Of a DNA stretch of 64,000 nucleotides, positions 45,604 through 53,369 are shown piece after piece. The notes below the pieces were generated by a model that did no database searches, had not been told where the DNA came from, and was given only the letters and a program-made list of their open reading frames with translations. The position numbers and the translations under genes were made by a program. The DNA lies in assembly GCA_023460955.1 (NCBI GenBank), contig JAEWOH010000048.1:47346-111345 (forward strand), read 5' to 3'. Origin of the DNA: Bacillota bacterium. GTDB taxonomy: Bacteria > Bacillota > Clostridia > Acetivibrionales > DSM-1351. Position 1 is the stretch's first letter. Each line of letters opens with the position of its first letter.

Positions 45604-45630
45604 TGTCCCTTAAGGGGGACTTTTTTTTTG
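45604..45630 (+). terminator. Terminator after the chemoreceptor gene
   Basis: GTCCC-TTAAGG-GGGAC then a ten-base T-run. Confidence 0.85.
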
Positions 45631-45660
45631 CTAATTTCATACTGAAAATTTATGTATTTA

Positions 45661-45688
45661 AGAAGCCAGAAAATGTTCCGGCTTCTTA
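45661..45688. terminator. Hairpin between convergent genes
   Basis: AAGAAGCC-12 nt-GGCTTCTT directly downstream of the minus-strand membrane protein gene; the T-run is weak, so efficiency is uncertain. Confidence 0.5.
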
Positions 45689-45696
45689 AAAAATAT

Positions 45697-46056
45697 TTAC
45701 ATTCCACGTCCCGGAATTATAGCATCAACAACACCATATATAACAGCTGCAATTAAGGCTCCAAGAATTGTAACATTATAGCCAGGAACAATAAATTTAA
45801 TAGCATAGATTATAACAGCCGCAAGAATGAAGCCTGAAATACCTCTTCCAAAAGGTGCTGCATTTATACCGGTAATTTTATTTACCAACCAGTCAAGCAC
45901 GGCCAGTGCAACAGCAGCAAGGATTAATGAAAACCATGAAGAAATTGCAAAGCCCGGTGTTAAAAATGCTGTTATCGCTAATATAACCGCGCCAACAACC
46001 AATCGTAATAAAAACGAACCTAAGTCCGATCTTCCTCTTCTTTCAACTTTTTCCAT
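45697..46056 (-). CDS. Small membrane protein of the mycobacterial 4-TM phage holin family
   Basis: The 119-residue protein has four membrane segments and the pattern LVVGAVILAITAFLTPGF...DAIIPGRGM of PF04020-type proteins. Despite the family name it is a chromosomal gene in most Firmicutes with no proven lysis role. There are no phage genes nearby. An AAAGGA SD precedes the ATG. It lies next to the sporulation gene ytfJ but is separated by 119 bases, so it may be an independent unit. Confidence 0.82.
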   Translation of the reverse strand: MEKVERRGRSDLGSFLLRLVVGAVILAITAFLTPGFAISSWFSLILAAVALAVLDWLVNKITGINAAPFGRGISGFILAAVIIYAIKFIVPGYNVTILGALIAAVIYGVVDAIIPGRGM

Positions 46057-46175
46057 ATTATTATTATCCTTTCTAAAAGAATTTTAATAATTATGTCCTG
46101 AACTAATCCATAAATATTAATCTTATAATTTATATTTTACATTAACTGATACGATATACTGTTAAATACTGGAAC

Positions 46176-46649
46176 TCACTTGTTCTGTCCCTGGGATTGT
46201 GACTGACTTTGCCCCTGCCCCTGCTGACTCTGTCCCTGTGATTGTCCGGCTTGCTTACCTGACATACCTGAAATAATTTGAGGTATTTTATCCATTAGCT
46301 GTTGACCGGCGGTACCGGTTGTATTAAGAGGCAACATGGACACGTTTTCCTTGTCTATAACAATTACTGCGTCAGTACATAATTTGGCTCCCAAGCCAAG
46401 TGCTCCTCCTGCCATGTTCCCGGCTCCTGACATTGAATTCATGCCGGGAGATATAGTGGATGAGGACCCCTGCTGTCCTTTAGTGGCTGAGTTCCCGGTT
46501 CCGTAACCGAGGGTAAGGGACACTACGGGTAAAAAAGTTTTATCACCATGAGTAACAGGCTTTCCTATAAGTCCCTCATTCTGGGTAAAACCTTCTAAAT
46601 TAGAGAATAATGCATCAACATTCTGTGTTAAGTTTACGTTCTGATCCAT
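46176..46649 (-). CDS. ytfJ: GerW-family sporulation protein YtfJ
   Basis: The 157-residue product has the GerW core (NEGLIGKPVTHGDKTFLPVVSLTLGYGTG, then GLGAKLCTDAVIVIDKENVSMLP) and an unusual C-terminal tail of ~27 residues made of Q, S and G repeats. In Bacillus this family contributes to spore germination. The start has AGGAGG. Its 5' end overlaps the upstream ytfI-like gene by 16 bases, so the two are translationally coupled. This is good evidence that the host forms spores. Confidence 0.9.
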   Translation of the reverse strand: MDQNVNLTQNVDALFSNLEGFTQNEGLIGKPVTHGDKTFLPVVSLTLGYGTGNSATKGQQGSSSTISPGMNSMSGAGNMAGGALGLGAKLCTDAVIVIDKENVSMLPLNTTGTAGQQLMDKIPQIISGMSGKQAGQSQGQSQQGQGQSQSQSQGQNK

Positions 46650-47161
46650 TGTAATTTCCTCCTGTTTTTAAGGTATTTTATTAAGTTTGTTAGTGAAGCC
46701 CCTAAGTTTACTCTTGCTCTTGCATCAAAATAAATATAATCGTGCGCTGACATAAAGTCAGGTACCTGGTTTAAGAAATCTATATTTATAAACTGCGAAG
46801 CTGCATTTATAGCACCGCAGGTGATGCCTGTCGAGGATGGATTTGTAAATCCGTATTTTGTGTTAATGGTTACATCTTTAAGGTTAAAAATTTTAAGCAG
46901 CTCTTTTTTTTTGATACCGCCTTTATTTTTCCCCGGTTTGATGGTTTTTTTAAGTAAATGCAAGCCAAAAAAATATATATTAACAACCGGGTGGTTATTT
47001 TCCAATTTACCAATACCCTTTATAAAGGGATTAATCCAGCTCACTGTAAAATGCATATCATTCCTGTCCGAGTCGAATAATAATTTTAATTTAGCATCAA
47101 TAGCAAAGAACAATAGAAGTATAAAAGCTATTAATATTAAAAGAATAAAAACAATACCCAT
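46634..47161 (-). CDS. ytfI: DUF2953 protein (YtfI-like)
   Basis: The 175-residue product has an N-terminal membrane segment (IVFILLILIAFILLLFFAI) and a DUF2953 domain (SWINPFIKGIGKLENNHPVVNIYFFG, KYGFTNPSSTGITCGAINA). In Bacillus the same gene precedes ytfJ. Its function is unknown but it is linked to sporulation by context. GGAGGT six bases upstream fixes the ATG. The overlap with ytfJ supports a two-gene operon. Confidence 0.87.
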   Translation of the reverse strand: MGIVFILLILIAFILLLFFAIDAKLKLLFDSDRNDMHFTVSWINPFIKGIGKLENNHPVVNIYFFGLHLLKKTIKPGKNKGGIKKKELLKIFNLKDVTINTKYGFTNPSSTGITCGAINAASQFINIDFLNQVPDFMSAHDYIYFDARARVNLGASLTNLIKYLKNRRKLQWIRT

Positions 47162-47298
47162 GAATGGACCTCCATTCTAAAAAGTTTATCAATATTAGAA
47201 TAACCACCTGCATTGGTTTTATGTTCACAATATTTGTATGAGGTAATGAATTAGTTTTTTAAAAATGCAGATAATATCTTTACGGAGGTGGAGCCTAA

Positions 47299-47514
47299 AT
47301 GTCAACATTGGATAATGAAGTTAAGATTACAACTTATGACAGATTGTTAAGAGCTTGGGAAAACTCTATGGAGCTTGTTCGTGATTATGAGATGTATTCC
47401 AAGAGAATTGAAGATGATGAAATCAAAGAAGTATTTAAAGAATTTGCCGAAGATGAAGGAATGCATGCTACCAAGCTTCGTGAGATGCTGCTGGATTACA
47501 GACGGGAGCACTAA
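47299..47514 (+). CDS. Small rubrerythrin/ferritin-like protein
   Basis: The 71-residue helical protein (YDRLLRAWENSMELVRDYEMYSK...EVFKEFAEDEGMHATKLREMLLDY) resembles half of a ferritin-like four-helix bundle. It keeps one E..Y pair and one DEGxH, the type of ligands that bind a diiron site when two chains dimerise. There is no rubredoxin domain. A GGAGGTGGAG SD precedes the ATG. A branched terminator follows. A role in handling oxygen, peroxide or iron is a family-based guess. Confidence 0.75.
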   Translation: MSTLDNEVKITTYDRLLRAWENSMELVRDYEMYSKRIEDDEIKEVFKEFAEDEGMHATKLREMLLDYRREH

Positions 47515-47577
47515 TTCTTTATTTAGGCGTTATATAGTATCGCTGCAGTCTGAAAGCAGTAAATTATACATTGTATA

Positions 47578-47645
47578 AAGGCATAAGGATGGGCTTCGGA
47601 GTAAAGCAACTCTGATAGAATATCTTATTATGCCTTTATTATTTT
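47578..47645 (+). terminator. Branched terminator after the ferritin-like gene
   Basis: AAAGGCATAA pairs with TTATGCCTTT around a 40-nt loop that contains an inner GGAGT/ACTC stem, then ATTATTTTT. Confidence 0.75.
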
Positions 47646-47775
47646 TCTCTTCTGAATATTAACCTTCACATTTAAATAAGACACTCCAAACTTTTATGAT
47701 TGCGACCCCGATTTGGGTTATGTTATTATAACGAGGAATAAGGTTAGTTAATATTGATAGTTAAAGAAAGGGCTG

Positions 47776-49170
47776 ATGGTAATTAAAATGAAGCAGGCTT
47801 CGCAAAATAAATTTTCCCGCTCTAAGGTTTATCAACTTGAAATTACAGGACTTACTCATGAGGGACAGGGAGTAGGTAAGATAGAAGGTTTTGTAGTATT
47901 TGTAGATTCAGCTCTTCCGGATGAGACAGTAACGGTCAAAATTATCAAAGAAACCAAAAGTTATGCAGTAGGAAAGCTTATTGATGTAGTTAAACCATCA
48001 CAAAACAGAGTTAAGCCCTTCTGTCCGGTTTTTGATAGCTGTGGAGGCTGCGCAGTTCAACACATGAACTATCAGACACAGCTGGAGTTTAAAAAAGATA
48101 CCGTCCTTCAGAATCTTAGAAGAATAGGCGGGTTGGAGAATATTATAGTTCATGACACCATTGGCATGCCCAGCCCTTTCAGGTACAGAAATAAGGTTCA
48201 ATATCCTGTAAGTCTTCAGAATAAGCAGGTTCAAATAGGTTTTTATGAAAACCGTTCTCATAATATAATTGACAGTACAGAATGTGATATACAGCCCGAG
48301 GAAAGTAATGTGATTAGAAGTCTTATAAGGGACTTCTGCAGCAGCAATAAAATAAGTATATATGATGAGGCCACAGGCAAGGGTCTGCTGCGTCATGTAA
48401 TGGTCAGGAAGGGCTTTAAGACAAATGAGCTAATGGTAGTGCTGGTAGTAAACGGTCAAAAACTGCCAGGTTCGGACAAGCTGGTACAGATACTGACTCA
48501 AAAATACCCGAACCTTAAAAGTATAATGCTGAATGTGAATACAAGGAATACAAACATAATTCTTGGAACAAAGAATGTATGTCTGTTTGGACAGAAATTT
48601 ATTTCGGACTACATAGGCAAATATAAGTTTAATATTTCACCGTTGTCCTTTTTTCAGGTCAACCCGGTTCAAACTGAGGTTTTGTACCGTAAGGCGCTGG
48701 AATATGCCCAGCTTACAGGAAACGAAAATGTGTTTGATCTGTACTGCGGAATTGGAACTATTTCATTGTTTTTATCCGAGAAAGCAAAGAAGGTTATTGG
48801 TGTGGAAGTAGTTCCTGAGGCAATAGAGGATGCCAAAGAAAATGCAGCTCTGAATAATATCACCAACACTCAGTTCATAGTGGGAGAAGCAGAGGTTGTG
48901 ATACCAAAGCTATACGCTGAGGGCATCAGGGCAGATGTGGTAGTGGTAGATCCACCTAGAAAGGGCTGTGACGAGGTGCTGCTCAATACACTTGTTGAGA
49001 TGAAGCCTCGGCGTATAGTGTACGTCAGCTGTAACCCGTCCACGCTGGCACGGGACCTGAAGTATCTGCACCTTCACGGGTACGAAGCCCGTGAGGTGCA
49101 GCCGGTGGATATGTTCCCGTGGACGGGGCACGTTGAGACGGTAGCATTGATAACAAGGGTAAAAGAGTAG
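47776..49170 (+). CDS. 23S rRNA uracil-5-methyltransferase (RlmD/RlmCD family)
   Basis: The 464-residue RumA-type enzyme has an N-terminal TRAM domain (residues ~15-75). It has four cysteines for a 4Fe-4S cluster (C83, C89, C92 and C170), the SAM motif DLYCGIGTISLF (~313-324), the DPPRKGCDEVLL motif and the catalytic nucleophile C419 in YVSCNPST. It methylates uridine C5 in 23S rRNA. Firmicute members can modify two sites (U747 and U1939), but the site here is not determined. GAAAGGG precedes the first ATG; another start 12 bases later is possible. Its last 200 bases are more GC-rich than its neighbours. Confidence 0.92.
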   Translation: MVIKMKQASQNKFSRSKVYQLEITGLTHEGQGVGKIEGFVVFVDSALPDETVTVKIIKETKSYAVGKLIDVVKPSQNRVKPFCPVFDSCGGCAVQHMNYQTQLEFKKDTVLQNLRRIGGLENIIVHDTIGMPSPFRYRNKVQYPVSLQNKQVQIGFYENRSHNIIDSTECDIQPEESNVIRSLIRDFCSSNKISIYDEATGKGLLRHVMVRKGFKTNELMVVLVVNGQKLPGSDKLVQILTQKYPNLKSIMLNVNTRNTNIILGTKNVCLFGQKFISDYIGKYKFNISPLSFFQVNPVQTEVLYRKALEYAQLTGNENVFDLYCGIGTISLFLSEKAKKVIGVEVVPEAIEDAKENAALNNITNTQFIVGEAEVVIPKLYAEGIRADVVVVDPPRKGCDEVLLNTLVEMKPRRIVYVSCNPSTLARDLKYLHLHGYEAREVQPVDMFPWTGHVETVALITRVKE

Positions 49171-49295
49171 GGGTTTGCAAAGCCCAGTATATAAACCGTT
49201 TGTGTGTTTTTGCATTTAAAAATAAGGGTATGAAAAATGTGATTATTTTGCTTCGTGGGAACATATCGAGACGAGCCATTAACCTAGTGACAGAG

Positions 49296-49385
49296 CGATT
49301 TAGATGTCGGTGCTTGGTGAGTGGTCAATATAGATATCAGAGGTTTGTGAGTGGCCGATTTAGATGTTTCTTTTAGGGGAGAGTA
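49296..49385. repeat. 30-bp tandem repeat, possible insertion-sequence scar
   Basis: Three units: CGATTTAGATGTCGGTGCTTGGTGAGTGGT; then CAATATAGATATC...GTGAGTGGC; then CGATTTAGATGTTTC. The pattern (C/A)A(A/T)TTTAGAT(G/A)TC plus GTGAGTGG resembles the multiple end repeats of IS21-type elements, but no transposase gene is left. The rest of this 361-base gap shows only a small GGGTTTGCAAAGCCC hairpin right after the preceding gene. Confidence 0.6.
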
Positions 49386-49531
49386 GGTTAGATGGCATTT
49401 ACGGGCCAATTAAAGTAGTGTTATTATAAAAATGTTGAAAACATCTCAAACATTAAGGTGGATGTAATGGCCCTTTTTTTCGACGAGATCCTTACTACAA
49501 GATATAACATAATATAAATGGAGTTGGTACA

Positions 49532-50647
49532 ATGCGTAGCGATATTCCTTCGCCATTAAAGAAAAATGCTTTATGTGATTTTCTTAATAAAATCTGGTCT
49601 GAAGGGTGGTTTAATGATTTCTCTGATAGCCACTTTATAATTCAAGCTATGGAAAATCGAATAAATGGTTATGTTGGAGAAAACCAGTTAAAAGAGAATA
49701 ATTTTAATATTTTTGATTTCAATGATAATTTTGCTTTGAACTTCTCGATCAATCTTTCAGCCAAACTATATCATCTTACAAAAATATTTGGTGAACAAAA
49801 CATAAAACGATTTGTTCAGGATCAGCTGTCAGCTGGAAAGGCACATTATGAAGAAGATCAATTTTTTCGTGCACTTTCAGAAATAAGTATTTTAAAATAC
49901 TTTGGGACTTTTGGACCGGACGTCTTTTCAAATGCTATTTATGAGCCACCAGTTGGAAAAAATGGGAGAAATCCAGAAGCAAGGTTTATCTACAAGGACG
50001 GCACTATCGTAGATGTTGAAGTAAAAACGCCGGGTTTTAAGCATGAACAGTATACTGAGAAAATTATAATTCCTACGCTTTTATTGGATGCAGATGGTAG
50101 AGATATTTTAAACCGCTATTGTCAGGAACAGAATGTTCGTTGCATACTTCCAAGAGTACATAAACTTATTGACTTTTTGAATAATGCAAACGAAAAATTC
50201 ATTACACCTATGGAGGACAATCACATTAATTTGCTGTATATAAATTGGACATATAGCGAATTCCCATCAAATAGCTTTCTAGAAGCATTTTCTTTGCTTG
50301 CAAATTCTCACAATGGAATCTTAACGAATAAAAAAATTGGTATTTCCATGGGGCTTCAGGAAAGTGTTTATGAGAAAATTTCTGCAGTAATCGTATATAC
50401 GGATTCGTTGAACGGCCTTGTTTTTAATGATTTTAGGTATTTATGGGCATTACGCAATTTTGCAATTATTCCAGTTAATCGATCGGATAATAAATTGCTG
50501 AGGATAACAGATATGGATTATAAACGAAATCCTGTGCCACCACGCTTGATGGTAGATTTTAAGTCGAAAAAATTGGAAGAACAAGCTGAAGCCGCAATGC
50601 TTTCTGTAAATATGATGCGAATAATTGAAGAACACATTCTGAAATGA
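49532..50647 (+). CDS. PD-(D/E)XK nuclease-like protein
   Basis: The 371-residue protein has no signal or membrane segment. A likely nuclease core lies in the middle: E117 in FRALSEISILKYFG, then D161-V-E163-V-K165 in GTIVDVEVKTPG. This is the acid...D...ExK order of restriction-endonuclease folds. Flanking regions are helical and unassigned. GGAG lies eight bases before the ATG. The next gene follows after 40 bases on the same strand. GC content is far lower than in the ribosomal cluster. Placement between a repeat scar and a prophage fits a defence or mobile gene, but no named system is recognised. Confidence 0.6.
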   Translation: MRSDIPSPLKKNALCDFLNKIWSEGWFNDFSDSHFIIQAMENRINGYVGENQLKENNFNIFDFNDNFALNFSINLSAKLYHLTKIFGEQNIKRFVQDQLSAGKAHYEEDQFFRALSEISILKYFGTFGPDVFSNAIYEPPVGKNGRNPEARFIYKDGTIVDVEVKTPGFKHEQYTEKIIIPTLLLDADGRDILNRYCQEQNVRCILPRVHKLIDFLNNANEKFITPMEDNHINLLYINWTYSEFPSNSFLEAFSLLANSHNGILTNKKIGISMGLQESVYEKISAVIVYTDSLNGLVFNDFRYLWALRNFAIIPVNRSDNKLLRITDMDYKRNPVPPRLMVDFKSKKLEEQAEAAMLSVNMMRIIEEHILK

Positions 50648-50687
50648 ATATTCTGATTTATAAATATATTAAAAGGACTTGAGTACA

Positions 50688-52562
50688 ATGGAAGAGAAAA
50701 AGTATACACAAAAAGACTTTATGATAGAATATGAAAACACAAGGTTGAAAGAATTAGGAATAGATATAGAAAAAGATGAGTACTATAAGCATCCTAAATT
50801 TATTGAGTTGAAAAAGGGATATATCAGTGAATTTAAGCATTTTGTGACTGAAGCTTGGTGGATAGAAAAGAATATCGTAGGGCAAGAAAGATTAAAAAAA
50901 ATATATGGTATATATGCATTTGGGATTGAGGCAGAGTTAGATGAAAAAGAATTACAGGATATTGCATTGTATACCGCTTTAGCAGATAAATATCCTGAAA
51001 AGTGTAGGAATGAAGCTGATGTACGAAAATATTTTAATAGAAATGAACATTCTGAAAAGAATGGTGACAAATTAGGTTTGATAGCAAGGCTAAAAGAATG
51101 GGGATTCGATATAGAAGCATTTCCGGAAAGCAAAAGAGAAAGAATAAAATTATTGTATTTTCTATATTGTGTGGAAAATGAAAACAGAATGCTTCTTTCA
51201 CAGTTTTTAAAAAATCCTACGTTAGAGAATGTAGATAATGGATTTATTGGACATGTAACTAAAAATGGCGATATTATGTCAGAGATAAAACGAACTATTG
51301 CGAGAGAGATTAATCCAGAGTACATATATATGTTAAATGGAACTATGCTAACAATAGCACAAGAATGGGAAACCCAGATTCAACGAGTAATGTTAGCTGT
51401 GGATTTTTGTGATAACAAAACTAAATTACAAGATTTAGAACGGATGAATGAATATGTTAATATTGTAGCTAATATGGTTTGTCAGCATCCTGATAAATGT
51501 GGATATTATGAAGATACCTTATTAGAAACATTCTTATTGAAATTATCGCAGCATGAATATATCGGAATTGAGAATGACATTTTGGATATTGCAGAAATTG
51601 CAACGGATATACCAGAAGTTACTATTTCATATAGACCGCAAAGATATATAGAATTAGCATTTGAGACTGTGGCTAAGGACGCTGTAAAATTATATATAAA
51701 GGAAAATCGAAGAGAATTAGCCCAATTGGTGTTTGAAAAAGACAAGATTACTGGTAGTGACTATCAGAAGTTTGATACAGCTGCAGCAAAAGCTGAATAC
51801 TGTATTGATATATTTCATGCAAATACTTTTATGCGACAACACAATAATATTACTAAGTTATTAGTACTTGTAATCATACAGGAAATTGTGAGGCTAGATA
51901 GGAAAGAAATAATAGAAAATAAGTTTTATCGATATGAAAGAAATGATCAAAAGACACTTAATACAGAAATTATGAATTCTACAAGTGCATTTCGAAAAAA
52001 TCAATTTGCATGGATAGCTAAAGTTATGAGAAGGTATAATTTATATAAGGGGAAAAAGAAGGAGACTGTTCTCGCCAAAACAATAGAAAAAAACATAGAT
52101 AGAATAATGATTAAGATTTTTAACTGCAATTCATTAAATGGTATGATTTGCGTTCATAATTATGTAATGATATGGCTGGATGCAGTTTTTGTAGATTCTC
52201 AAATTGTTTTGAGAGACTTCAATACATTTAGAGAGAAAATATATAAAAGGAACGGATTTAATGTAGCGGTTAACTCGTTTAAGGCCCAAATGTTTTTTGG
52301 TACAAGTGTTAATTCCGAAATTCCGTTATTACTCGCTAATGTAATAATAGATAAAATTGAGGAAATGATTTCACTAGGCGAAGATGAAATGGTAATAAAA
52401 TGGCCGATTGGGATGGAAGATAATTATTTTCACGAGGAGGAAGAATTTTATATAGTAACAATTATAGATATCAAAAATAAGGAAGTTACTATATCAGATT
52501 TTGAAGCCGATCCTAAAGGGAAATATAGAGAGCGGCTTATAACAAACGGGATACCAATATAA
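50688..52562 (+). CDS. Large unknown protein, partner of the nuclease-like gene
   Basis: The 624-residue protein is rich in K, E, I and N and appears largely helical. No P-loop, nuclease or HTH motif is visible. Notable segments are FKHFVTEAWWIEKNIVGQERL near the N-terminus and the beta-rich end KEVTISDFEADPKGKYRERL. The ATG is chosen since AAAAGGA lies ten bases upstream; a TTG nine bases earlier is in frame but too close to it. It follows the nuclease-like gene by 40 bases and shares its terminator, so the two very likely form an operon. The function is unknown. Confidence 0.6.
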   Translation: MEEKKYTQKDFMIEYENTRLKELGIDIEKDEYYKHPKFIELKKGYISEFKHFVTEAWWIEKNIVGQERLKKIYGIYAFGIEAELDEKELQDIALYTALADKYPEKCRNEADVRKYFNRNEHSEKNGDKLGLIARLKEWGFDIEAFPESKRERIKLLYFLYCVENENRMLLSQFLKNPTLENVDNGFIGHVTKNGDIMSEIKRTIAREINPEYIYMLNGTMLTIAQEWETQIQRVMLAVDFCDNKTKLQDLERMNEYVNIVANMVCQHPDKCGYYEDTLLETFLLKLSQHEYIGIENDILDIAEIATDIPEVTISYRPQRYIELAFETVAKDAVKLYIKENRRELAQLVFEKDKITGSDYQKFDTAAAKAEYCIDIFHANTFMRQHNNITKLLVLVIIQEIVRLDRKEIIENKFYRYERNDQKTLNTEIMNSTSAFRKNQFAWIAKVMRRYNLYKGKKKETVLAKTIEKNIDRIMIKIFNCNSLNGMICVHNYVMIWLDAVFVDSQIVLRDFNTFREKIYKRNGFNVAVNSFKAQMFFGTSVNSEIPLLLANVIIDKIEEMISLGEDEMVIKWPIGMEDNYFHEEEEFYIVTIIDIKNKEVTISDFEADPKGKYRERLITNGIPI

Positions 52563-52572
52563 AGATTCAACT

Positions 52573-52620
52573 AAAAGCCAAAGAGTGTGATCTGTAAGGA
52601 TCATTCTCTTTGGCTTTTTA
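52573..52620 (+). terminator. Terminator of the two-gene unit
   Basis: AAAAGCCAAAGAG pairs with CTCTTTGGCTTTT around a loop that holds a smaller GATC stem; ends in T-run. Confidence 0.9.
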
Positions 52621-52730
52621 TTATTTTGGATGAAAAGTCTACGGCTAAGTGGTAACGAATTACCAGATTTAATATGTTATCTTATATTCATCGTTGGAAA
52701 GATATTTAGCGATAAGGAGGTGAATGTGTT

Positions 52731-52859
52731 ATGGCTTCATATATTGATGAAGATGAATTGGAATGCCGAGTTTGTGGTCATATAGGCATGCTACTAAATG
52801 GGGATTGGACAGTTGAATGTCCATCATGTGATGCGGAGTATAGTTTAATAGATGAATAG
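52731..52859 (+). CDS. Zinc-ribbon mini-protein (42 residues)
   Basis: MASYIDEDELECRVCGHIGM is followed by a second CxxC (ECPSCDAEYSL), so four cysteines in the form CxxC-18-CxxC suit a zinc ribbon. A strong AAGGAGGTG SD lies ten bases before the ATG, which makes a translated gene likely despite its size. Small ribbons like this often bind nucleic acid or act as adaptors in mobile DNA. It is followed after 29 bases by another small gene. Confidence 0.7.
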   Translation: MASYIDEDELECRVCGHIGMLLNGDWTVECPSCDAEYSLIDE

Positions 52860-52888
52860 GGAAATAAGAGATAGAAGGGATGAAATTT

Positions 52889-53218
52889 ATGAAATGCGAG
52901 AATATTTTTATTGAGTATGAACCATCAGATACTATTGAGAAGCAAGGAAAAAGGGGCGATATTCAGAAATATCTGAAAAAAGGTTATTATATCAAAGAAG
53001 AAAGAAATGGTTATTGGGTCTTAGTCAAAAGTTCAAAAGTAATTATTAATATTAGTAATTCTTCAGGAAATTGGACTTTTGACATAAAGCAAGATATACT
53101 TGATTTTTATGAAAAAAAGAAAATTTCTGAGAAATTAGTTGAAAAGTTCAAGCAGGATATTAAGGATGATAAGGTCAGTATATATATGGATGAAAAAGGT
53201 AATTATGATATTAGGTGA
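52889..53218 (+). CDS. Hypothetical protein, 109 residues
   Basis: The basic-acidic mixed product (MKCENIFIEYEPSDTIEKQG...) is probably cytoplasmic, with a beta-rich front (KGYYIKEERNGYWVLVKSS) and a helical, lysine-rich back. AGAAGGG is spaced for this ATG; one nine bases upstream touches the SD. It probably forms an operon with the zinc-ribbon gene. It is the last gene before the prophage end. No family is recognised. Confidence 0.5.
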   Translation: MKCENIFIEYEPSDTIEKQGKRGDIQKYLKKGYYIKEERNGYWVLVKSSKVIINISNSSGNWTFDIKQDILDFYEKKKISEKLVEKFKQDIKDDKVSIYMDEKGNYDIR

Positions 53219-53320
53219 ATAAGGTTAACGGAAAAAAATATATTGGCAGCGCAGATATATGTAAATGTACGAATTAGTTTCCAAAGATGAAAACATCAAT
53301 TTATGTAAATCAATATAGAT

Positions 53321-53366
53321 AAAAGGAACAAACCGTTTAGTCTAAAGATCTGCGGCTTGTTCCTTT
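53321..53366 (-). terminator. Terminator of the recombinase operon
   Basis: On the minus strand AAAGGAACAA-GCCG pairs with CGG-TTTGTTCCTTT, followed by TATC. It lies directly after the recombinase stop codon. Confidence 0.75.
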
Positions 53367-53369
53367 AGG

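Noticed and set aside
45697..46056. The small membrane protein as evidence of a second prophage
   Set aside because: PF04020-type proteins are ordinary chromosomal genes in Firmicutes, and no phage genes surround it.
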